Assembly (NCBI RefSeq): GCF_963169125.1
Contig: NC_084796.1
Span: 91,682,888 to 91,746,887 of the forward strand
Origin: Humulus lupulus
Taxonomy: Eukaryota; Streptophyta; Magnoliopsida; Rosales; Cannabaceae
Length of the DNA stretch: 64,000 nucleotides
Direction: 5' to 3'
The translations under genes and the position numbers were made by a program. Positions 11,516 through 19,803 of this stretch are shown one piece after another (position 1 is the first letter of the stretch; the number at the start of each line of letters is the position of its first letter). The notes under the pieces were generated by a model, which was not told the origin of the DNA, did no database searches, and worked only from the letters and a program-made list of their open reading frames with translations.

Positions 11516-12291
11516 TGTTGACGCGGTTCTTCGGCAACAGATAATTAAGAGAAGAAGAGAAAGAGATTAGTACTAAGAGTAGAACCGTCACAGATAGGAA
11601 ATCTTTGGGGAAAGAACTAGGTGACTCGAGACACGTTTTTAAGTGGTTCGAAGGTTAAAATCCTTCTACTCCACTAGTCAATATTATTGATATTCTCTGG
11701 GTAATTGGTTTACAAAGTATATAGTTCTTCAAAGACTATTTTTTCCAACCCCTATCAACTCCCAGGGTCTCCATATTTATAGGAGAAGGCACCTGGAAGT
11801 TGGTAGGGAGGTCATCCCGTGACCTTACCATTTGTCATATCAAGTCTGTGATATTCATGATTAATTCCTAAACCTGACACACAAGTGTGGTCTAATCAGT
11901 ATGGAAGGAGATAATGGGCCGCACGGCCCAACTCGTCCGTGGGTATCTGAACACGCACGTTCCTGCTGCGTGTCCGAGAAGTCAGGGGGATATCGGACAC
12001 GTGATGGCAGGAATATGCACGTTTATCTTGCGTGTTGACTTCCCATAGGGTCAGAGCTTCCTGAGAAGCTCGTTACCGGAGCAATCCATAACCCGAGCTT
12101 ATCCGTCCGTGGTCGCCGGATGTTATTCCCAGCTCCTGGTGCAACAAGTGCGAGCTGGAAATAGGACCCCCTCGAGCTAGAAAGGGCCCGTCCTGGAAAT
12201 AGAGCCTCTGGCCTGTGGGAGCCTCGGACTAAATCATGTTTAGTCCGAGGCTCGTCCTGCTAAACAGCTCGCGTGAAAACCAGGGCGTACA
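11516..12291 (-). repeat. T1 3' LTR
   Basis: It spans TGTTGACG to GGGCGTACA on the plus strand, 776 bp, colinear with 23177-23952 at an offset of 11,661 without indels. On the minus strand a TATAAATA box lies at 11774-11781. A 15-bp perfect inverted repeat with a 5-base loop lies at 12219-12253 in U3. Confidence 0.96.
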
Positions 12292-12313
12292 TCTGCCCCC
12301 CAAGCTCCTGCTC
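12292..12313 (-). other. T1 polypurine tract
   Basis: The minus strand reads GGAGCTTGGGGGGCAGA directly before the 3' LTR start TGTACGCCC. T2 has the near-identical GGACTTGGGGGGCAAA at 51766-51781. This tract primes plus-strand DNA synthesis. Confidence 0.85.
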
Positions 12314-12541
12314 GTGGTCCATGACGTCAAATATGGGAGACCATAGTAGGGGCTTTTAGACTTCCCCCACAACCCTTCATATTCCATGCTTTTCGCAGGC
12401 GTCTGATACGTGGAACGCCGTGGGTGGCGACGGTACACTCTACGAGAACCGCATTAAATGGCCTAGCCTACTATCCAGCCGTCGTTTCACATTTCGAGTG
12501 GAGGGTCTCCCAAGGGCCTTTTACACGTGATCCTTCCCTTG

Positions 12542-12548
12542 TATAAAA
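12542..12548 (+). promoter_or_regulatory. TATA box of the T1 antisense gene
   Basis: TATAAAA sits in TTGTATAAAAGGGGTTGG, 727 bp upstream of the aORF ATG and outside the LTR. T2 has ACGTATAAATAGGGTTGG at the matching place on its aORF strand, and Element C has TCTATAAATAGG. Transcription would start about 30 bp downstream. Confidence 0.6.
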
Positions 12549-12574
12549 GGGGTTGGTCATCCCACGCACGGGCC

Positions 12575-13274
12575 ACCTTACCATTCAAAACCTCTCAAAT
12601 TTCCTTCTTTTCTCTTTGACCTTCCGAAGAACAAAACCCTCATTTCCATTGCTCTCATCTTCTCCGTTCACGAAGCTTAAGCGTACGAGTTCCTTCAAAG
12701 CCTTGGAGACCACTGTGCCAACGAAGCTCCTACCAGCGCAGCAACCTCGCTCACCATCTAACCATATACTGTAAGTCTTCTGTCCCTATTTATTTTTGAA
12801 AGCATGCCACTGTAGCTTAGGTAAAAAAATTTACTGTAGCCACATGCAGAGGTTTTCTGGGTCGCGCGGATATGGAGGGTGACAGCCCTTCTTAGATTAG
12901 GGCACACTTGCCATGGGACATCGTCTTAGAATATGGGTTCCATGGTTCTCTCTTAGGAACAATTTATGGGTAGGATCCTTAGGAATTTTGGGTGCAAAAA
13001 TCGGGTAGCTTAGGGAATACGCCTTAAAAGCGGTTTTGCCACGCCTTGCCTGTTGAAACTTTCCCCCCAAGGAAATTTTTTACTCTGAGCCCTCTGACAC
13101 ACGAATTCCGAGTAATCTGGGATCTGTTGAGGGCATAGGCGCGTGTTCCTTGGAACGCGTGGCACCACTCTCCACGGGCTGGGCTTACCCCAGCTCGTGT
13201 ACTTAATACTTGCTTCACTCTCCTGCTTGGGTCGCCTTTTCTAAAGTGTTTTCTTTTGTTCGATAGGCGACCAG
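12575..13274 (+). other. T1 antisense gene 5' leader with a likely intron
   Basis: Downstream of the TATA box a pyrimidine-rich leader ends at a consensus donor, CT|GTAAGTC, at 12771. A matching acceptor, TTCGATAG|GCGA, ends at 13266, eight bases before the ATG. T2 conserves the acceptor TTCGATAG|GCGAGC just before its own ATG. The small open frame at 12553-12774 overlaps the leader and is probably not a gene. Confidence 0.5.
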
Positions 13275-15881
13275 ATGGCTCCAAAGAGAAATCTGCCACA
13301 GAAGAATGTGGGAAGTTCGTCCTCCCAGCAGGATAAAGGAAAGGCGGTGGTGACCAGCTCGCCAATTCCTCACTTTGGGCCGGCGGTGGAGAAGCAAGCC
13401 GAGGTGGCCCCTGACGCGTTTTTCGAGGCGGAGAGAATCGTCTCAAAGATAACCGACCAGGCAAAGATCACCAAAATCTTCCTCAACCACAACATTCCTC
13501 TGGGGATGACCTCCGTGATCGCCCGACCTGCTGCGGATGGGGAGCGGAGCTGCACGCCGCTCGACGAGTCGTTCGCGGTGAACACTTCAAGGCAGGGGCC
13601 TTCCTCCCCCTGGATCAGTATTTTGCTGATTTTCTGAACTATGTGGGGTTGGCCCCATTTCAGCTCCCCCCCAACTCATACCGTCTGCTGGCGGGATTGA
13701 GGTATTTGTTCCAAAAGCATGAGTGGGAGGTCCCCACTCCTGCTGATATTCTATATTTCTTTTGCCTCAAAGCCAGCCCGGACCAGCGGGGGCGAGGCGA
13801 CGGGTTCTATTACTTAACCCGCTTCCCTAACACAGCAGCAGTGATCGAGCTGCCGAGCCATCCAAACGACTTCAAAGACCAGTTTTTCATGTCAACTGGG
13901 TTCCGAAACTGCGATCATCACTATTTCAACCATCCTCGTAAGTGATCCTTGATTTAGCTTGCCTTTTAAAGGTTATCTTATTTTAGCTCTTCCCTTATTC
14001 CACTTGTGACTTCAACCAACCTTGCAGCCATCTACGCGAGGACCGAAAAGTCTGTGACCCTCGGGGGTCAATACGATACACTGGCGAACTTGCCCCCCAG
14101 TGAGAAAGACTACCGCGTGCTCGTAACGGACGAGACGATGGTATTCTGCAAGCTGATTTTCCCAAATCAGACTTTGAATTTGAAAAGGCCCCGGGGGCCT
14201 CCCCCAGCTCGCGACAACAGACCGATCGTCGCGGAGGAGGTCGCAGACGACGAAGGCGAGGAAGAAGGTGAGGAAGTTCCTCTGGTGATGAACAGGAAGA
14301 GGACCTTGGAGGTCGCCTAGGGGATGAGCGAGGAGAGGGCCCAATCCGGAGCAGCCGCGGGTCCTTCCGGTCAAGGTAACTCTTACTTATTTAAGAACGT
14401 AGATAGGGCCACTGCAGACCCCCGGCTGGTTAGGTTCAACCCTAGGCAGCTCGTCCATCGTCACTCAAGGAATCCGGACCTGGACACGCTCTTGCTCCAT
14501 TGCGTTGACCAGCTCGTGGTGGACAACCAAAAGAGTCGGCCTAAGGGTACCGTAGTAGTAGATAATACCCTAGCCTTTAGGTCAGTCCTCTTTGAGGAGT
14601 ACGGGACCAACTTACGCACGTGGCCTGCGCTCCAGGGGGGCATCTATGCTCCGGGGATTAGGCAGTACGTAGAAGAGTCCAGCCCCGAGTCAGAACCGGA
14701 CCTAGAACCTTCGCCAGTTCGCGAGATAATCGTCCTAGGCTCTTCCAGCTCGGGGGGTAGGGCTCCCTTAGTATTTGCTTTCTTATTGCCTTTGAACCTT
14801 TTGTCTTTATTTCTGCATGATTGCTACCTTGTAATGACCATGTTTTTTGTTCTTAGCAGAAGAGATATCTCAGCCCGGGAATAGTCTGCAGGGCGTTGTG
14901 TTCGGTGGGAATCCCCCAGCAGGGCCGAGGTTAAAGAGGATTCGCGAGTCCAAGAGCTCGGCTGGGGCCTCCACCAAATCCCCGGCTAAGGAGAAGGAGA
15001 AAGCCCCGCCATCCCAGGTCGCGGGGGCGAACCTCCCTGTTGCCAGGACAGGACTCATGCACCCGCCACCCCAACGATCTCCATTAGCCGCCCAGGACGG
15101 GGTAATAGAGGTCGGGAATCTGGCCGCGGCAACCCCGGATGTGCGTATCCCGGTCGACCCCCGGGCTCTGGAGAAGATGCCCGAAGCATTCCGGGGTTCG
15201 GTGTATGAGTCGGCTAGCTACGCCGTCAACCATTTCTACAATATCAGGGAGAAGGAGCTCCGGGCCATCGAAACAACGAGCCCGGTCCGAGTTATAGAGT
15301 CTGCGATGGACATGACCTTAACGGTAAAGTGCCCCCTTCTTTTAAGGCTTTAACACTCACACGCCGCCTTTTTCCTTCCAGTTTGTTAATTTATCATTCT
15401 TTTCTTGCAGGGCATTGCTGCCGCATACAGAGGCATTGTTAGGACCAAGGCCCAGCTCGAGGGTTTGGAAGTTGATCGCCTGACCGCCCTCCAGGAGTCT
15501 CAGGAGGCGAGAGACGCGCTGGCGACCTCTAAAGCCGAGCTAGAGAAGATCCGCTCCGAGAACCAAGAGCTTAAAAACTCCCTGGCCGCATCGCGGACAG
15601 ATCTTGAGGCGGCGAAGGCCGAAGCCCAGGCCTCCCAGGCCGCCCTGAAAGACGAGCGGGTCGTATCGGAGCAGTCCTTACAAGACATGTTCTATCACTG
15701 CTGGTCCCACAATCCGGACGCGGACTTTTCTTTCATGCCGTCGGACCTCTGGGCATTCTTGTTGCCGCAGCTTCAAGCCCGCCTAAATAAGGAGGTTCCT
15801 CCATCGGAGACTGGAGAGGCCTCTGTCGCAGCGGATCAGGATGAGACCGCGACCTCCAAAGGGCCAACTGATGGGGCTTAG
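13275..15881 (+). CDS. T1 antisense gene: Transposase_28-like protein with coiled coil (four coding exons, damaged)
   Basis: Inferred exons are 13275-13937, 14028-14756, about 14860-15323 and 15411-15881, each bounded by GT (GTAAGT, GTAGGG, GTAAAG) and AG with plant-sized introns of about 90-105 bp. Exon 1 starts MAPKRNLPQ; T2 starts MAPKKATSK. It carries the LAPFQLPPNSYRLLAGLRYL domain. Exon 2 is acidic with RFNPRQLVHR. Exon 3 is basic and Pro-rich. Exon 4 is a coiled coil (LEGLEVDRLTALQESQEARD onward) then SFMPSDLWAFLL. Compared with T2 there is an approximately 10-base deletion near 13580 that shifts frame, and an in-frame TAG at 14318-14320. No biochemical function is known. It is expressed, if at all, from its own promoter against gag-pol. 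Confidence 0.75.
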
Positions 15882-15994
15882 GACACCTCTCGTTTAAGTA
15901 TTTTGAACTCTTTGTATTGTAATTCTCTTTTTTATGTGAGGCGTTTCCGCCTCGAGACAATTTGCTCAGCCAGTTTGACATATATATTTTTATG
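15882..15994 (+). other. T1 antisense gene 3' flank
   Basis: After the TAG at 15879-15881 the sequence becomes T-rich (tttgtattgtaattctcttt), a plausible plant polyadenylation context, then enters the tandem array. Confidence 0.35.
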
Positions 15995-16620
15995 AACTTA
16001 GTTCGAGTTAACTTTATCCGTATCCCGGGCTCTTTAAAGAAGATCCGCGTTCAACAAATTTTAGCTCACCTCTAAGTTTTCTGACCTGGTTAAGACCAGG
16101 AACTTATTTTGAAAAACTTAGTTTGCGTCAACTTTTATCCGTATCCCGGGCTCTTTAAAGAAGAACCACGGTCAACAAATTTTAGTTAACTTCTAAGTTT
16201 TGTGACCTGGTTAAGACCAGGAACTTATTTTGAAAAACTTAGTTCGCGTCAACTTTTATCCGTATTCCGGGCTCTTTAAAGAAGAACCACGGTCAACAAA
16301 TTTTAGTTAACTTCTAAGTTTTGTGACCTGGTTAAGACCAGGAACTTATTTTGAAAAACTTAGTTCGCGTCAACTTTTATCCGTATCCCGGGCTCTTTAA
16401 AGAAGAACCACAGTCAACAAATTTTAGTTAACTTCTAAGTTTTGTGACCTGGTTAAGACCAAGAACTTATTTTGAAAAACTTAGTTCGCGTCAACTTTTA
16501 TCCGTATCCCGGGCTCTTTAAAGAAGAACCACGGTCAACAAATTTTAGTTAACTTCTAAGTTTTGTGACCTGGTTAAGACCAGGATAGGACTTAGTTTGT
16601 GATAACTCTTATCCGTAGAT
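15995..16620. repeat. T1 tandem array, five units of about 121 bp
   Basis: Units begin with aacttagtt at 15995, 16115, 16236, 16357 and 16478, with a partial sixth at 16599. Units 2-5 are nearly identical. Each unit holds CCTGGTTAAGACCAGG (6-bp arms, 4-base loop; one unit carries ACCAAG), a GGCTCTT/AAGAACC arm pair, and an outer AACTTAG/CTAAGTT pair. The array lies between the 3' ends of the aORF and of pol. T2 has homologous 114-bp units in the same place. Confidence 0.92.
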
Positions 16621-16794
16621 AAAAATTAACACCTAAGTCATTAAGGAGACCTGGTTATATCCAGGTACCATATGCCCCCCAAGTAACTGGGAAAGGGTCT
16701 TTCGTTGTTACTTTAAAATTACACTTGCAAATAACGAGAAACATTTGATTTTTATTTATACATGGAAGGTGACCTTCTAGGCCTTACAAATGGC
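16621..16794. other. T1 spacer between array and pol 3' end
   Basis: A short noncoding stretch ending at the pol stop codon. It includes one more degenerate copy of the CCTGGTTA-TATCCAGG inverted repeat near 16650. Confidence 0.5.
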
Positions 16795-18111
16795 TCATTG
16801 ATAATATTTCTTTAGGTGGATAGCATTCCAAGTCCGCGGGACCGCCCCTCCACCAAGTCGAGCTAACTTATAAGTTCCCTCTTTGATGACTTCGATGACC
16901 TGGTATGGTCCTTCCCAGCTTGGTCCCAAAACCCCATCTTTGGGATCTTTCCCGGCCAGGAAAACTCTCCTCAAGACCAAATCACCGACGCTAAAGGCAC
17001 GTCTTTTGACCTTAGTGTTGAAGTAGCGAGTGATTTTCTGTTGATAATGGGCGAGCTGGAGTTGTGAATCCTCTCGCCTTTCATCCACTAAGTCTAAGGA
17101 GTGGCATAGGAGCTCGTGGTTCCCGTCTTGGTCGTAGGACCGGACCCTGTGTGACAGGACCTTCACCTCCACGAGGAGGACTGCTTCACTTCCAAAGGTT
17201 AGGGAGAAAGGAGTGTGACCCGTGGGAGTCCGATGTGAGGTCCTATAGGCCCACAGAACTTGGGGGAGCTGTTCTGGCCAGATCCCCTTTGCCTCATCTA
17301 GCCTCTTCTTGAGGCTTGCCTTCAGAGTTTTATTGACAGCCTCGACCTGGCCGTTCGCCTGGGGATAGGCCACGGACGAGAAGCTTTTCACAATTCCGTG
17401 CCTTTCGCAAAATTCGGTGAACAGATCGCTGTCAAATTGAGTGCCATTGTCGGAGACGATCTTTTTGGGTAGGCCAAATCGACATATGATGCTTTTAACC
17501 ACGAAGTCTAGCACCTTTTTCGATGTTATTGTCGCCAACGGTTCTGCTTCGGCCCACTTGGTGAAGTAGTCAATGGCTACCACGGCGTAACGGACCCCGC
17601 CCTTTCTGGTGGGCAGGGCGCCTATTAGATCTATCCCCCAAATGGCGAAGGGCCAGGGAGACGAAATCATTTTTAGCTCGGTCGGAGGAGCTCGTGCAAC
17701 CGCGGCGAACCGCTGACACTTGTCGCACTTTTTTACATATGAGATCGAGTCTTTGGACAGAGTCGGCCAGTAATAACCCTGCCGAAGGATCTTCAAGGCC
17801 AGGCTTTGCCCCCCAGCGTGATCTCCGCAGAACCCGTCATGAACTTCTTGCAGGATGGCCTTCGCTTCACTTGGAAGAGCGCACCGGAGGAGAGGTAAGG
17901 AATGCCCACGTCGGTACAACACCCCCTCGACTAGCGTATACCTCAGAGCTTGATAAAGGACTCGTCGTGCGTCGTTGCGCCCTTCGGGTAACTTGCCCTC
18001 GACGAGGTACTCAACAATGGGAGTCATCCAGGTCGGCCTGATGTCAATCATTTCAATATCTGCTCGATCTCCGTCTATGCTGGGTTTCTCCAAGAACTCA
18101 ACTGGCACCAA
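16795..18111 (-). CDS. T1 integrase (C-terminal part of gag-pol)
   Basis: The 438-aa frame holds a complete Ty3-type integrase. The zinc-binding HHCC domain has H91, H97, C129 and C132 (HDGFCGDH, then CDKCQRF). The catalytic core has D160 (WGIDLIGALP), D221 (VSDNGTQFD) and E257 (ANGQVEAVNK). A C-terminal GPYQVIEVIKEGTYKLARLG segment follows, and the protein ends WNAIHLKKYYQ with no chromodomain, as in the Tat lineage. It lies in the same frame as the RT segment and is cut from it by one TAG (18175-18177); the first ATG at 18111 is therefore not a natural start. The catalytic residues are intact. Confidence 0.93.
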   Translation of the reverse strand: MVPVEFLEKPSIDGDRADIEMIDIRPTWMTPIVEYLVEGKLPEGRNDARRVLYQALRYTLVEGVLYRRGHSLPLLRCALPSEAKAILQEVHDGFCGDHAGGQSLALKILRQGYYWPTLSKDSISYVKKCDKCQRFAAVARAPPTELKMISSPWPFAIWGIDLIGALPTRKGGVRYAVVAIDYFTKWAEAEPLATITSKKVLDFVVKSIICRFGLPKKIVSDNGTQFDSDLFTEFCERHGIVKSFSSVAYPQANGQVEAVNKTLKASLKKRLDEAKGIWPEQLPQVLWAYRTSHRTPTGHTPFSLTFGSEAVLLVEVKVLSHRVRSYDQDGNHELLCHSLDLVDERREDSQLQLAHYQQKITRYFNTKVKRRAFSVGDLVLRRVFLAGKDPKDGVLGPSWEGPYQVIEVIKEGTYKLARLGGGAVPRTWNAIHLKKYYQ

Positions 18112-18174
18112 CCCCAGGGTTTCTGTCTCTCCCGAGGTGGCGAGCTTGGCGAGAGCATCTGCGTTGGTGTTCTG

Positions 18175-19695
18175 CTACCGAGGTATCTGTTCGATCGACC
18201 CTTGCCCAAATGCAGACAATTCGGATTTTACCTTAGCCAAATAGGAGGCCATCTTGGGACCCCGCGCCTGATACTCGCCTAGAACCTGATTCACCACGAG
18301 CTGGGAGTCGCTGAAGCATTGGACAGAGCTTGCCTTTAGCTCACTAGCTACCCTAAGTCCAGCTAACAAGGCTTCGTACTCTGCCTCGTTGTTAGACGCC
18401 TTGAATCCAAACCTTAGCGCCGAGTGGAATCTATGCCCCTCTGGGGATATCAGAATGATTCCAGCCCCGGAGTCGTTCTCGTTAGATGAGCCATCAACGA
18501 AGATCTTCCACGATGAACTTGAGGAGGCGACCTGAGGTGAGTCTTCTGATGGGATCTCATGGAATCCCGCGCATTCTGCCACGAAGTCGGCCAAGGCTTG
18601 ACTTTTTATGGTAGTTCGGGGAGTATAGAAAATCTCGAACTGACTGAGTTCGACCGCCCACTTCAGCAAGCGTCCCGAGGCTTCAGGCTTTTGCAAAACC
18701 TGCCTTAAAGGCTGATCGGTCATAACGTGTACAGAGTGGGACTGGAAGTATGGTCTGAGTTTTCCCGAGGCCGTGATTAGGCAGAACGCCAGTTTTTCCA
18801 TCAATGGGTACCTTGACTCAGCTCCGAGGAGTCTCTTGCTGATGTAATAAACCGGTTTCTGAGCCTGGTCCTCTTCTCGCACCAGAACAGCACTAGCTAC
18901 GTCCTCAGTGACGGCCATGTAGAGGAAAAGAGGTTCTCCTACCTTGGGCTTTGACAGCACAGGCGGCTCAGCCAGGTGCGTTTTTAGGTCGAGGAATGCG
19001 CTTTCACACTCTACTGTCCATTCGAACTTCTTGTTTCCCCGGAGCAGGTTGTAGAAGGGCAAACACTTGTCGGTCGATTTGGAAATGAACCGGTTCAGTG
19101 CTGCCACTCTTCCTGTGAGGCCTTGGACATCTTTCCGCGACCTGGGGGAAGGAAGCTCGAGCAGTGACCTGATCTTGTCGGGGTTTGCCTCGATTCCTCG
19201 GGTATTGACTATGAAACTCACGAATTTCCCCGATGCGACACCGAAAGTGCACTTCTGAGGATTGAGCCTCATGCCATATTCTCGCAGTATGTTAAAGCAT
19301 TCTTCCAGATCGGTGACATGGTTGCTGGCAATCTTAGACTTGACAAGCATATCATCGACGTACACTTCCATGTTTTTCCCGATCTGGTCCGCGAACATTC
19401 TATTTACCAGCCTTTGGTAGGTAGCCCCGGCATTCTTAAGACCGAACGGCATGACCTTATAGCAATAGACATTAGTCGGGGTCATGAAGCTGGTATGATC
19501 CTGGTCTGTTGGATTCATCGCGATCTGATTGTAGCCCGAGTACGTGTCCATGAAGGACATGAGCTCGTGCCCCGCCGTGGCATCCACCAGTTGATCGATC
19601 CTCGGTAATGGAAAGCAATCCTTGGGGCAGGCTTTATTCAGGTCGGAAAAGTCGATACAGGTCCGCCACTTCCCATTGGGCTTTGGAACTAACAC
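18175..19695 (-). CDS. T1 reverse transcriptase, RNase H and second RNase H
   Basis: The frame is open from just after the TAG at 19804-19806; the ATG at 19695 lies inside RT. RT has MPFGLKNAGATYQRLV and the active site VYVDDML (residues 111-117). A Ty3-type RNase H follows (about 245-375), in which the expected first catalytic Asp lies in FLYMAVTED and appears replaced. A second, archaeal-like RNase H then starts at IFVDGSS (D401), with EAEYEAL (E439) and SDSQLVV (D463). The frame ends in TAG at 18175, just before NADALAKLA, which carries the last catalytic Asp. A dual RNase H is the known hallmark of Tat elements. Confidence 0.93.
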   Translation of the reverse strand: MLVPKPNGKWRTCIDFSDLNKACPKDCFPLPRIDQLVDATAGHELMSFMDTYSGYNQIAMNPTDQDHTSFMTPTNVYCYKVMPFGLKNAGATYQRLVNRMFADQIGKNMEVYVDDMLVKSKIASNHVTDLEECFNILREYGMRLNPQKCTFGVASGKFVSFIVNTRGIEANPDKIRSLLELPSPRSRKDVQGLTGRVAALNRFISKSTDKCLPFYNLLRGNKKFEWTVECESAFLDLKTHLAEPPVLSKPKVGEPLFLYMAVTEDVASAVLVREEDQAQKPVYYISKRLLGAESRYPLMEKLAFCLITASGKLRPYFQSHSVHVMTDQPLRQVLQKPEASGRLLKWAVELSQFEIFYTPRTTIKSQALADFVAECAGFHEIPSEDSPQVASSSSSWKIFVDGSSNENDSGAGIILISPEGHRFHSALRFGFKASNNEAEYEALLAGLRVASELKASSVQCFSDSQLVVNQVLGEYQARGPKMASYLAKVKSELSAFGQGSIEQIPR

Positions 19696-19803
19696 GGGAT
19701 TGGCAACCCAAACGGGAAATCTGGCTTCGCGGATAAAGCCACATTTTTTTAGCCGGGCTACTTCTTCTTCAAGGGCTTCGGCCCGGGTTGTCCCTAAACG
19801 CCT

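Noticed and set aside
11640..11665. GGTTCGAAGG resembling a tRNA T-loop
   Set aside because: It lies within the T1 LTR, is present in both LTRs, and has no cloverleaf around it.
12553..12774. 73-aa frame downstream of the aORF TATA box
   Set aside because: It fits better as pyrimidine-rich 5' leader ending at a consensus splice donor; nothing similar is seen in T2.
13570..13645. Programmed frameshift in the T1 aORF
   Set aside because: T2 has about ten extra bases here and reads through in one frame, so a deletion in T1 explains it.
16000..16600. Regular repeats considered as a CRISPR array
   Set aside because: 121-bp units repeat in full with no unique spacers, inside a plant retrotransposon.
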